A stretch of DNA of 64,000 nucleotides from Curtobacterium sp. VKM Ac-1393 (GTDB lineage: Bacteria > Actinomycetota > Actinomycetes > Actinomycetales > Microbacteriaceae), in contig NZ_JADKRW010000008.1 in NCBI RefSeq assembly GCF_015350995.1, positions 62,001-126,000 on the forward strand, in the 5' to 3' direction. Below are positions 8,352 to 15,650 of this stretch, in pieces (positions within the stretch are counted from its first letter, which is position 1; each line of letters starts with the position of its first letter). Both the position numbers and the translations under genes were made by a program. The notes below the pieces were generated by a model. That model saw only the letters and a program-made list of their open reading frames with translations. It did no database searches and was not told the origin of the DNA.

Positions 8352-9781
8352 GGCGTTGGTTCTTTTGTGATCCCGGGCTCGGACGTGGCCAGCTTGCTGT
8401 GCTTGCGTGAGTAGCCGAAGTAGACGCCCAGGCCGATCGCGAACCACACCGCGAACCGCACCCACGTCTCCCACTGCAGGAACGTCACGAGCCACAGCGA
8501 CGCGATGACGCCGATGATCGGGATGACCGGCATGAACGGCAGCCGGAACTGCCGGTCGAGGTCGGGCTGGCGGTAGCGGAGCACGATCACCGCGGAGCAG
8601 ACCACCACGAACGCGAGCAGGATCCCGATGTTCGTGAGCTCGGCGACGACGCCGATCGGCAGGACGCCGGCCAGGATCGCCGACGCGATGCCGAGGATCC
8701 AGGTCACGCGGGTCGGGACGTGGCGCTTCGGGTCGGTCTTCGAGAACCACTTCGGCATCAGGCCGTCGCGGCTCATCGAGAACCAGACGCGGCTGGCACC
8801 GAGCATGAACGTGACGAGCACCGTGACGATGCCGACGATGGCACCGATCGCGATGACGTTCGCGACGCCGCCCAGGCCGACCGAGGCGAACGCGGACGAG
8901 AACCCCGAGGCCGGGTCGATGTCGGTGTACTTCTGCATCCCGGTCAGCACCAGGGTCGCCAGCACGTACAGGACCATCGAGATGCCGAGGGACAGCAGGA
9001 TCGCCTTCGGCATGTGCTTGCGGGCGTCGACCGATTCCTCGGCCGCGGTGGACATGGCGTCGTAGCCGAACACCGCGAAGAACACCGTCGCGGCGCCGGT
9101 CATCACGCCGCCGAAGCCGAACGGGAAGTACGGGGAGTAGTTCGCGCTGTTGATGTGGAACACCCCGAGCACGACGATCAGCACGACGAGCGCGACCTTG
9201 ATGCCGACGGCGACGAACTCGAACCGGGCGGCGCTCCGGATGCCGCGGGTGAGCACGAACGCGGTGACCAGGCACAGGATGATCGCGAAGACGTCGACCA
9301 CGTGGCCGTCGCCGGTGCCGGGGGCGCCGAGCATCCAGGCGGGCAGGTCGATGCCGAACTGGCCGACCAGGAACCCGACGTAGCCGGAGATGCCGATCGC
9401 GACCACCGCCACGATCGCCGTGTACTCGAGCAGCAGGTCCCAGCCGATGAACCACCCGACGATCTCGCCGAGGACCGCGTACCCGTAGGTGTACGCGCTG
9501 CCGGCCTTCGGGATCAGGCCGGCGAACTCGGCGTACGACAGCGCTGCGGCAGCACTCGCGACGCCGGCGACCAGGAAGCTGATGAGCACCGCGGGTCCGG
9601 CGACGCCGTTCGCGACGGTGCCGGCGAGGGTGAAGATCCCCGCGCCGATGATGCCGCCGATGCCGATCGCGGTGAGCTGCCAGAGGCCGAGGTGCCGTTT
9701 CAGGCCACCCTCGGCGCCGGTCTCGTCATCGATCGTCTCGATGGGCTTCCGTCGGAAGAGCGTTCGTGTCGTCGTCGTCAC
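8348..9781 (-). CDS. APC-superfamily amino acid permease (cationic amino acid transporter type)
   Basis: About 477 residues with roughly twelve hydrophobic helices. The N-terminal part is family-typical: RTLFRRKPIETI, then LTAIGIGGIIGAGIFTLAG, the TM1 unwound GxG substrate motif of APC transporters. The later LFFAVFGYDAMSTAAEES segment matches TM6 of the CAT/YfnA branch, so import of a cationic or neutral amino acid is likely. I place the start at the GTG at 9781 because MTTTTRTLFRRK is the usual N-terminus in this group; a second GTG at 9796 is possible. It is a monocistronic gene convergent with the 65-residue protein. Confidence 0.9.
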   Translation of the reverse strand: MTTTTRTLFRRKPIETIDDETGAEGGLKRHLGLWQLTAIGIGGIIGAGIFTLAGTVANGVAGPAVLISFLVAGVASAAAALSYAEFAGLIPKAGSAYTYGYAVLGEIVGWFIGWDLLLEYTAIVAVVAIGISGYVGFLVGQFGIDLPAWMLGAPGTGDGHVVDVFAIILCLVTAFVLTRGIRSAARFEFVAVGIKVALVVLIVVLGVFHINSANYSPYFPFGFGGVMTGAATVFFAVFGYDAMSTAAEESVDARKHMPKAILLSLGISMVLYVLATLVLTGMQKYTDIDPASGFSSAFASVGLGGVANVIAIGAIVGIVTVLVTFMLGASRVWFSMSRDGLMPKWFSKTDPKRHVPTRVTWILGIASAILAGVLPIGVVAELTNIGILLAFVVVCSAVIVLRYRQPDLDRQFRLPFMPVIPIIGVIASLWLVTFLQWETWVRFAVWFAIGLGVYFGYSRKHSKLATSEPGITKEPTP

Positions 9782-9823
9782 CCGCCCATGGTGCACCCTG
9801 CGGCGGCGCAGGGTTTTGCGCTC

Positions 9824-9863
9824 AGCGACAGTTCACGCGCCGCCGGGCCCGTGAAGTGTCGCC
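9824..9863. repeat. Palindromic intergenic repeat E, copy 1
   Basis: AGCGACAGTTCACG (9824-9837) pairs with CGTGAAGTGTCGCC (9850-9863) with two mismatches. The preceding bases GCGCTC and the GCGACAGTTCACG core recur at 45301-45322. The element lies between the divergent permease and DUF427 genes, so a simple terminator role does not fit here. Confidence 0.55.
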
Positions 9864-9946
9864 CACCCCGAAATGCGAGCACGCCCGCCCGCCCGCGCGT
9901 CCGCGCCCGCCAGGCCGGCCGCAGCCGTGCGGCGTAGAAAGGACCC

Positions 9947-10438
9947 ATGCGCCATCCCACACGGATCGAACCCGGCCCCGGACAGGAATCCGTCTGGGAC
10001 TACCCCCGTCCACCCGCGGTCGAACCAGTGACGGCCCGCGTGGTCGTCCGGCTCGGCGGCACGGTCGTGGCCGACACCACCGATGCCGTGCGGGTCCTCG
10101 AGACCTCGCACCCGCCGGTGTACTACCTGCCGATGGCCGATCTCGACCTCCGCCCAGCCCAGGGATCGAGCATGTGCGAGTTCAAGGGCCGGGCACGCTA
10201 CTTCGACGTGGTCGGCGGGGACGGCACGGTCGCGAGCCGTGCCGCGTGGAACTACCCGACGCCCGAGCCCGGGTACGAGTCGCTGCGGGACCGCGTCGCG
10301 ATCTACCCGTCGGCGATGGACTCGTGCGAGGTCGGCGGCGAGGTCGTGCAGTCGCAGGACGGCGACTTCTACGGCGGCTGGATCACGTCGGACCTCGTCG
10401 GGCCGTTCAAGGGCGCGCCCGGCACGCTCGGCTGGTGA
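9947..10438 (+). CDS. DUF427 domain protein
   Basis: The 163-residue protein matches the DUF427 fold along its whole length: an entry resembling ARVVVRLGGTVVADTTDAVRVLE, the strongly conserved HPPVYYLPMADLD block at about residues 54-66, the KGRARYFDV strand near 79, and the closing pattern AAWNYPTPEPGYESLRDRVAIYPSAMD. The family is a small beta-barrel-like soluble protein of unknown activity, common in Actinobacteria and fungi. It has no signal or membrane segment. It stands alone, and the start ATG at 9947 is 10 residues before the first conserved block. Confidence 0.85.
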   Translation: MRHPTRIEPGPGQESVWDYPRPPAVEPVTARVVVRLGGTVVADTTDAVRVLETSHPPVYYLPMADLDLRPAQGSSMCEFKGRARYFDVVGGDGTVASRAAWNYPTPEPGYESLRDRVAIYPSAMDSCEVGGEVVQSQDGDFYGGWITSDLVGPFKGAPGTLGW

Positions 10439-10534
10439 GCCGGCCGGCGGCGCCGGGGAACGCGCTCTGCGTCGCGACCGCCCCGGCACGCGAGGGAGCG
10501 CGCGGGGCTGCCACGGGCCTCCCGGTCGACCGCG

Positions 10535-10870
10535 TCAGCGGTTCGCGTACGGCGACCAGAAGGGCGGTGGGAACGATCCACCGGTCGCGATCACGAGCAG
10601 CTGCCAGACGAGCATGACCAACCCGGCCGTCCCGATCACGATGCCGATCCACGACCACACCCGCACTGCGCGGCGACGACGGCCGGCGATCGTGATCGCG
10701 CGCCAGCCGCTCAGGACGCACACGACGCCGAACACCGCTCCGAGCAGCACGTGCCGGACCGTGCCCTGCGCCGGCACGATGAACCCGAGGTAGAACGCCA
10801 CCGGGCTGAGCAGGACGGCGAAGGTCGCTGGGGCCGCTGGTGGTTCGTGGTCCCGAGAGGGTGCACCCAT
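10535..10870 (-). CDS. Small integral membrane protein, three predicted helices
   Basis: The 111-residue protein has three hydrophobic stretches: FAVLLSPVAFYLGFIVPAQG, VLLGAVFGVVCVLSGWRAIT, and a third spanning WSWIGIVIGTAGLVMLVWQL. A basic loop, GRRRRAVR, sits between the second and third. The start ATG at 10870 comes just after a proline-rich start. I do not recognise a family; DUF4190-like small membrane proteins look similar in size and hydropathy but no motif confirms this. It diverges from the DoxX-like gene 114 bases away. Confidence 0.65.
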   Translation of the reverse strand: MGAPSRDHEPPAAPATFAVLLSPVAFYLGFIVPAQGTVRHVLLGAVFGVVCVLSGWRAITIAGRRRRAVRVWSWIGIVIGTAGLVMLVWQLLVIATGGSFPPPFWSPYANR

Positions 10871-10984
10871 ACGCCTGAATGTACCGAGCGGACCGGGTTC
10901 CGTACATGCCCGTCTGGCGGTGTCGTGCGGGTCCACCGCGCGGCGTCGCGAGCAGCAGCGTCCGGGAGCGGGCACGATGGACGC

Positions 10985-11365
10985 ATGCGCTCCTTCGTCC
11001 GCGTCCTGCTCGGCCTGGCGCTCGTGTTCGCCGGCACGAGCCACCTCACCTTCGCGCGCGGGGAGTTCACGGCCCAGGTCCCCGACTTCGTGCCGCTGTC
11101 CGAGGACACGACCGTCCTGGCCTCGGGGGTCGCGGAGATCACCCTCGGGTCCGCGCTCGTGCTCGCGCCGAAGCCCGCTCGTCGGTTCGTCGGCACCGTC
11201 GCCGCGCTCTTCTTCACGGTGATCTTCCCGGGCAACCTGTCGCAGTGGGTGAACCGCCGCGATGCCTTCGGCCTGGACACCGACGAGAAGCGCGTCGCAC
11301 GCCTGTTCGGTCAGCCGCTGCTCATCGCCGCGGCCCTCTGGTCCACGCGCGGGCGGCGGTCCTGA
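10985..11365 (+). CDS. DoxX-like membrane protein
   Basis: The 126-residue protein has four hydrophobic segments. The first, SFVRVLLGLALVFAGTSHLTFA, has the gly-x-x-H signature of DoxX/SURF4-like proteins, and GVAEITLGSALVLAP forms the second helix. It probably sits in the cytoplasmic membrane; family members are linked to thiol or redox homeostasis, but the role here is not known. The stop codon overlaps the start of the next gene in TGATG, so the two are translationally coupled. Confidence 0.75.
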   Translation: MRSFVRVLLGLALVFAGTSHLTFARGEFTAQVPDFVPLSEDTTVLASGVAEITLGSALVLAPKPARRFVGTVAALFFTVIFPGNLSQWVNRRDAFGLDTDEKRVARLFGQPLLIAAALWSTRGRRS

Positions 11366-11850
11366 TGGACACGTCCGCCCGGTCGGGTGCAGGGTCGGGT
11401 TCGGGTTCGGGTTCGGGTTCGGGTTCGGGTTCGGGTTCGGGTTCGGGTGTCGATCCGCTCGGGTCGGCTCCGGCACGTTTCGGACGGGAGGCCCGCCACC
11501 CCCTGGCAGACGGTCGTCGCGTCGCGGACATGGTCGCCTCCATCGCCCTGCTCCTGGTGCTCACGCTCGCCGCGCTGGCAGCGGGGTGGGGCATCAAGCT
11601 GAAGTCGCTCGCGTTCCTGTCGTGCGCGGCACCGGGGAACACGTGCAACGTCGGGCTCGGCGACTCGGTCGTGACGGTCGGGCCGATCCTGCTCGCGGTC
11701 GTGCTCGTCGCCTCGATCGTCGTGTGCGTCCTGCGGCTCGTGCGGCGGCGGGTGGCGTGGCCGGTGGTGCTCGTCGGGTTGGCCGCCGTGGTGGCCGTGT
11801 TCTTCGCGGCCGTTCTGCTCATCGAGAGCTCGGTGACGCGCGGCATCTGA
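11365..11850 (+). CDS. Membrane protein with an N-terminal Gly-Ser repeat tract
   Basis: The 161-residue protein begins MDTSARSGAG and then runs through about nine Gly-Ser dipeptides encoded by a perfect hexanucleotide repeat. It then has three hydrophobic helices: MVASIALLLVLTLAALAAGW, VGPILLAVVLVASIVVCVL and WPVVLVGLAAVVAVFFAAVLL. Two cysteines (CAAPGNTC) lie in the loop after the first helix, which may be on the outside. The start overlaps the stop of the DoxX-like gene. The Gly-Ser arm would be a flexible cytosolic tail. Because the unit is six bases, slippage changes tail length without breaking the frame. No known family is recognised. Confidence 0.65.
   Translation: MDTSARSGAGSGSGSGSGSGSGSGSGSGVDPLGSAPARFGREARHPLADGRRVADMVASIALLLVLTLAALAAGWGIKLKSLAFLSCAAPGNTCNVGLGDSVVTVGPILLAVVLVASIVVCVLRLVRRRVAWPVVLVGLAAVVAVFFAAVLLIESSVTRGI
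11397..11444 (+). repeat. (GGGTTC)8 hexanucleotide microsatellite
   Basis: Eight perfect GGGTTC units are followed by one GGGTGT. The array lies in frame in the membrane protein gene and encodes alternating Gly and Ser. The lead-in GGGTCGGGTTCGGG is matched in reverse complement at the right end of the window (63983-64000), where the sequence is cut. Confidence 0.95.
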
Positions 11851-11863
11851 GGGGCGCTGCCGT

Positions 11864-11955
11864 CCCGAGGTTCCGAAATCTCGGCATGTCGGCGCCCTGC
11901 TCGTCGAGATCTGGAACCTCGGCGATCAGCGTGCGGCATGTCGTGGAACCTCGCC
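11864..11955. repeat. GGAACCTCGG repeat cluster in a 324-base spacer
   Basis: The gene-free spacer 11851-12174 opens with a 23-base sequence starting CCCGAGGTTCCGAAATCTCG (11864-11886) that recurs identically at 63696-63718. It is followed by TGGAACCTCGG and TGGAACCTCGC. The copies face both ways and could fold back on one another. The remainder of the spacer holds a DnaA-box-like sequence and no convincing gene. Confidence 0.7.
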
Positions 11956-12114
11956 GAGCCGGTCAGGTTCGGACTGGAGGCCCGTCCAGCGTCGTTCTCG
12001 CGCTGGTCGAACGCCAGCACGCGGTGCCCGGCGCGGACGGGGGCGCCGGGATCGCCGAAGTCGGACGGCTCGCGGCCTCAAGGCCGTCCTCCACAGGTGG
12101 CTGCGGTGGCGAGG

Positions 12115-12123
12115 TTGTCCACA
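12115..12123 (+). promoter_or_regulatory. DnaA-box-like sequence TTGTCCACA
   Basis: TTGTCCACA matches the actinobacterial DnaA box exactly and lies 52 bases upstream of the following start codon, with a partial copy (TCCACAGG) about 26 bases earlier. It could be a DnaA-responsive promoter element or chance. It is not an origin: there is no cluster of boxes and no dnaA or dnaN. Confidence 0.35.
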
Positions 12124-12174
12124 GATGGACACGATGGCCGTCGGTGGGCGGGCCGGGTTCGCGACGCTGGAGGC

Positions 12175-12600
12175 ATGCCTGACACCGAGATGCTCGACCG
12201 CCTGATCCAAACCCCCGTCCGAACCGACGACGACGTCGTCCAACTCGTCGCCGCCCTGGTCGACCGTCCCGTCCGACGGCAGTGCTGGGTCGTGTTCCTC
12301 GACGACCTCGGGATGTCCATCCCGTTCCTGATGCCCGTCGCCGACCTGCCCTACCAGCCGGACGAACACGTCAGCGACTTCGCGGCACTGATCTCCGACA
12401 TCGTCGAGCAGCTCGGCGCCGTCGACGTCGTGTTGGCGTGGGAACGCCCGGGGATCGATCGGATGCACCCGGTCGACTGGGAGTGGGTCGACGCCTGCGC
12501 GTGCGCCCTCGACGAGCACTCGATCCGGCTCCGCGCCCAGGTCGTCGTCCACGACGGCGGAGCCGCGATGGTCGAGTTCGAGGAAGAGGTCGCCTCGTGA
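12175..12600 (+). CDS. Hypothetical acidic protein, 141 residues
   Basis: The start ATG at 12175 is preceded by GGAGG at good spacing, so translation here is well supported. The product is a soluble acidic protein (MPDTEMLDRLIQTPVRTDDDVVQLVAALVD...) with alternating hydrophobic strands (CWVVFLDDLGMSIPFLMPV; LGAVDVVLAWERPG). It reads as an alpha/beta domain, but I do not recognise the family. It converges with the lysozyme-like gene with only four bases between the stops. A TTGTCCACA box in its promoter region is the only regulatory clue. Confidence 0.7.
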   Translation: MPDTEMLDRLIQTPVRTDDDVVQLVAALVDRPVRRQCWVVFLDDLGMSIPFLMPVADLPYQPDEHVSDFAALISDIVEQLGAVDVVLAWERPGIDRMHPVDWEWVDACACALDEHSIRLRAQVVVHDGGAAMVEFEEEVAS

Positions 12601-12604
12601 CCGG

Positions 12605-13225
12605 TCAGCCCTGCGGGGCGGTGTCGGGCACGGTCTCGCCCGTCAGCCCCTCGACGACGGCCTTCGCGGCCGGCCAGGACTTCGCGTAGTGCTCCGGGTC
12701 CGAGTTGATCTGCACCGCGTGCGCCATCTGCGTCGGCGTCAACGTCTTCCAGCCGGGCACCTTGACGAGCTTCGCGTAGAACATCGACGCCGCCGTGTAC
12801 GGGTCCATCCGCTGCTCGTACGTGCCCCACGCGCCGTTGTCGCGCTGCTGGAACAAGCCGCGGCTGTCCGGTCCCGCGGCGTCGCCGTGGTCCAGGTTGA
12901 CCAGGCTCGACTCACCGATCGCGGTCATCACCCCGACGGCCTGCGTGTGCGGACCGATGCCGAGCGCCTTCGCCGCCCGGATCACCGCCGCGGCGTTGAC
13001 CAGCCGGTCCTGACAGAACCCCGCGATCGGCCCGGCCGGCACGACCATGCCGTCGATGGTCTTCGAAGCGACCTTCGGGCACGTCGGGGTCGCATCGGCG
13101 GCGCTGGACTTCGCGATCCCCGCGATCGAGTTCACCGCGATGACGACGAGCACCACGACACCGATGCCGACGACCACGATGCCGGCGCCGAACACCGACG
13201 CGAGCGTGATGCCGACACGGCGCAT
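12605..13225 (-). CDS. Membrane-anchored lysozyme/lytic-transglycosylase-like protein
   Basis: The 206-residue protein starts with a basic N-terminus and a long hydrophobic segment (SVFGAGIVVVGIGVVVLVVIAVNSIAGI), so it is anchored or exported. The extracytoplasmic part has AVGVMTAIGESSLVNLDHGD followed by DSRGLFQQRDNGAWGTYEQRMDPYTAASMFYAKL. Glu in GESS, with the downstream GLFQQR and WG motifs, matches the active-site frame of soluble lytic transglycosylase and lysozyme-like domains in actinobacterial and phage muralytic proteins. It probably acts on peptidoglycan; catalysis is not proven. I chose the ATG at 13225 because the hydrophobic anchor begins seven residues later. Confidence 0.7.
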   Translation of the reverse strand: MRRVGITLASVFGAGIVVVGIGVVVLVVIAVNSIAGIAKSSAADATPTCPKVASKTIDGMVVPAGPIAGFCQDRLVNAAAVIRAAKALGIGPHTQAVGVMTAIGESSLVNLDHGDAAGPDSRGLFQQRDNGAWGTYEQRMDPYTAASMFYAKLVKVPGWKTLTPTQMAHAVQINSDPEHYAKSWPAAKAVVEGLTGETVPDTAPQG

Positions 13226-13330
13226 GACGGGACCTCTCGACGGACGGGGCGGGGCAGGCGGAGCACGACGAGCGTACGGGCGCCGCCTGGGAACCGCACC
13301 CGCCCGATCGGGGGTCGCCACAGCGCCGTG

Positions 13331-13374
13331 ACGGTTCCGGTTCACGAAACCCGGGGGTCGTGAACCAGAACCGT
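13331..13374. repeat. Palindromic intergenic repeat A, copy 2
   Basis: ACGGTTCCGGTTCA (13331-13344) pairs with TGAACCAGAACCGT (13361-13374). The right arm and its trailing CAGCG are identical to copy 1 at 408-421, while the loops differ. It sits upstream of the lysozyme-like gene and just past the stop of the small 33-residue gene. Confidence 0.7.
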
Positions 13375-13382
13375 CAGCGCCC

Positions 13383-13484
13383 TCAGCGCTTGTTTCGTCG
13401 GCTCCTGCCCAATCCGCCGGCGGAGAGCGAGACCAGCGCGATGGCGGCGATGACGATCGTCCAGATGACGGCGGTGACGTCCAT
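13383..13484 (-). CDS. 33-residue single-helix membrane protein, possible small subunit of the adjacent permease
   Basis: The start ATG overlaps the TGA stop of the upstream APC permease (TGATG), a classic coupled arrangement. The product is one transmembrane helix, MDVTAVIWTIVIAAIALVSL, with a basic tail, GRSRRNKR. Size, topology and position after an amino acid permease resemble the tiny subunits (MetS type) of some actinobacterial amino acid importers. That parallel is inference from architecture, since sequences this short carry little homology signal. Confidence 0.6.
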   Translation of the reverse strand: MDVTAVIWTIVIAAIALVSLSAGGLGRSRRNKR

Positions 13485-14938
13485 CAGGCGTCCCGGCTGT
13501 CCTGCGGCGGGTGCTGCACCTTCGTCGGTTCGGTGACCAGGCCGGTCGGCGCCTTCTCCGTCTGCTTGCGTCCGTGGGTGATCCAGGTGACGAACCAGAG
13601 GACCACGCCGAGCGCCAGCAGCGCACCGGCGATCTGGTACTGCTGCGGGTCACGGCCGGACGAGAACGGCAGCACGAGCCACAGACACGTGACGATGCCG
13701 ATGACGGGGATGACCACACCGGCACGGAAGTGCTTGTGGTCGACCTTGTCGCGGCGCAGCACGAGCACCGTCAGGTTCACGACCGCGAACACGGTGAGCA
13801 GCAGGAGCGAGGTGGTGCCACCGAGGACGACCACGATCGGGGAGTCCGGGTCCAGGGACACCCAGCCGATGAGCAGGAGCGAGATGGCGGTGGTGAAGAC
13901 GATCGCGTTCGAGGGGGTGCGACGGGTGGGGGAGATACGGGCCAGGAACCCGGGCAGCACGCCCTGCTTGCTCATGCCGTACAGCAGTCGCGACGCCATC
14001 ATCATGTTGATCAGGGCGGTGTTGGCCACGGCGAACATCGAGATGAACGGCAGCAGGTCCGCGATCGGGAAGTCCGGCGCAGCGGTCTGCACGACGGTGA
14101 CGAGCGGCGTCTCGTTGCCGGCGAGCTCACCGATCGGCACGACGGCCACGGCACAGATCGACACGAGCGTGTAGATCACCGCGGTGATGCCGAGGCCGGT
14201 GAGCATGACCTTCGGGAAGATGCGCGAGGGATCCTTCGTCTCCTCGGCCATGTTCACCGAGTCCTCGAAGCCGACCATCGCGAAGAACGCCAACGAGGTC
14301 GCCGTGGAGATCGACATGAGCAGGGTCTTGTCCTCGGGTGTCTCGAACATCACCACGCGCGAGAAGTCCGCGTTGCCGCCCGCGATCGCCCAGAAGCCGA
14401 TCAGGATCACCATGACGAGACCGGACAGTTCGACCAGGGTGAGGACGACGTTCGTCTTCACGCTCTCGCTGACGCCCCGGAAGTTGATCGCCATGACCGC
14501 GAGCATGAAGCCCATCGCGATGAGCATCACCACCGTGTTCGGCAGCTCCAACCCGAAGCCGACCCCGAGGTTCGCCGCGAACGCCCGCGATGCCGTCGAC
14601 GCCGACGTGATCCCGGAACACATCACGATGAAGGTGACGATGAAGGTGACGAAGTGGATGCCGAACGCCTTGTGGACGTAGAGCGCAGCACCCGCGGTCT
14701 GCGGGTACTTCGTGACGAGTTCGAGGTACGAGAACGCCGTCAGCAAGGCGACCGCGAACGCGATGAGGAAGGGGAGCCACGCCGCTCCTCCGACCTCGGC
14801 CGCGACCTGACCGGTGAGCGCGTAGACACCCGTGCCGAGGATGTCGCCGACGATGAACAGCAGCAGGAGCTTGGGACCGATGACCCTGCGGAGCTCAGGC
14901 TGCTCCTGCTTCGGGCGGTCCGTGTTGGTGGTGGTCAT
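13484..14938 (-). CDS. APC-superfamily amino acid permease
   Basis: The 484-residue protein has about twelve hydrophobic helices. TM1 carries LLLLFIVGDILGTGVYALTG, the GxGxY/F unwound substrate motif of APC transporters, and LAFFAMVGFEDSVNMAEET is the TM6 motif typical of the amino acid/polyamine branch. The hydrophilic C-terminal tail ends GLVTEPTKVQHPPQDSRDA. The gene is followed by an overlapping 33-codon gene that may encode a small partner. A GAGGGTG sequence lies eight bases ahead of the ATG at 14938. The transported amino acid cannot be assigned. Confidence 0.9.
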   Translation of the reverse strand: MTTTNTDRPKQEQPELRRVIGPKLLLLFIVGDILGTGVYALTGQVAAEVGGAAWLPFLIAFAVALLTAFSYLELVTKYPQTAGAALYVHKAFGIHFVTFIVTFIVMCSGITSASTASRAFAANLGVGFGLELPNTVVMLIAMGFMLAVMAINFRGVSESVKTNVVLTLVELSGLVMVILIGFWAIAGGNADFSRVVMFETPEDKTLLMSISTATSLAFFAMVGFEDSVNMAEETKDPSRIFPKVMLTGLGITAVIYTLVSICAVAVVPIGELAGNETPLVTVVQTAAPDFPIADLLPFISMFAVANTALINMMMASRLLYGMSKQGVLPGFLARISPTRRTPSNAIVFTTAISLLLIGWVSLDPDSPIVVVLGGTTSLLLLTVFAVVNLTVLVLRRDKVDHKHFRAGVVIPVIGIVTCLWLVLPFSSGRDPQQYQIAGALLALGVVLWFVTWITHGRKQTEKAPTGLVTEPTKVQHPPQDSRDA

Positions 14939-14991
14939 GCATCACCCTCTTCCGGGGGACACCACACTGTCCGCTTTCACAGGAAGCTCCC

Positions 14992-15040
14992 CGGTGATCG
15001 CAACATGCCCGTGAAGTGGCGGAGACGCCACCGATCACCG
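14992..15040 (-). terminator. Nested hairpin after the UDG-like gene
   Basis: CGGTGATCG (14992-15000) pairs with CGATCACCG (15032-15040). An inner perfect stem, GTGGCG/CGCCAC, stabilises it. It overlaps the stop codon of the UDG-like gene and separates that operon from the downstream permease gene on the same strand. Confidence 0.5.
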
Positions 15041-15649
15041 CGACAGGGCGTGCAGCTGCTCGGTGAACTGCTTCGCGCCGCCCTGCGCCGGGTGCCGCAC
15101 CGCGGTCGCGTCGATGCCGGCCAGCGCGAGGGCTCCCTGCGCCTTCCGACCGACGGCGACGACCCGGACCCGGTCGACACCGCCGAGCGCCTCGAGCAGT
15201 GCGAGGGCGACGGGTGCTCCCGAGCGAACCTCGGCCGGACGTGGCGTGCGGTTCGTCAGCCGATCCGGTGCCGCGAACGGGTGGTGCGGGAAGATCGCCC
15301 ACGCCACCGGCAGCGGGCCGCTCCAGTCGGACAGGGCCGCCTGCACGACACGCGACGAGGCCTCCCACGGGGCGGTCGGCTCCGGCGGCACGAGGTAGTC
15401 CGCGCCGAACCGTTCCGTCTCGAGCTCACGCATGCTCGTGAACGGGATCCCCGTGTTCGTCATGCCCCGCCACCCGGGTGCCTCGGCGACGAGCAGCGTG
15501 TCCGCCGTCGGCCCGAGCCGCTCCAGGTAGCGCTGCAGGTTCGCCCGTCGCAGTCGTCCCTCGGCCGACCTGACGTCGTACAGGGCCTCGGCGTCGGACT
15601 CGACGGGCACGGCGTCGAGCGCGGCCCAGAACGCGTCGAACGCCGTCAC
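15035..15649 (-). CDS. Uracil-DNA glycosylase superfamily protein
   Basis: The 204-residue protein has the UDG-superfamily entry DTLLVAEAPGWRGMTNTGIPFTS at about residues 50-72, corresponding to motif 1 with the conserved Glu-Ala-Pro-Gly, and a late ALAGIDATAVRHPAQGG in the position of the motif 2 His-Pro loop. It probably removes uracil or a related base lesion, or binds nucleotides in a non-catalytic way; which one cannot be told from the motif. It follows the glycosyltransferase gene with a one-base gap, so the two are co-transcribed. Confidence 0.75.
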   Translation of the reverse strand: MTAFDAFWAALDAVPVESDAEALYDVRSAEGRLRRANLQRYLERLGPTADTLLVAEAPGWRGMTNTGIPFTSMRELETERFGADYLVPPEPTAPWEASSRVVQAALSDWSGPLPVAWAIFPHHPFAAPDRLTNRTPRPAEVRSGAPVALALLEALGGVDRVRVVAVGRKAQGALALAGIDATAVRHPAQGGAKQFTEQLHALSR

Positions 15650-15650
15650 C

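Noticed and set aside
11397-11444. (GGGTTC)n as a telomere-like or structural DNA end
   Set aside because: It is in frame inside a protein gene with only eight units and no terminal context.
12115-12123. DnaA-like box as a replication origin
   Set aside because: Single box plus a partial copy, with no dnaA, dnaN or AT-rich unwinding region.
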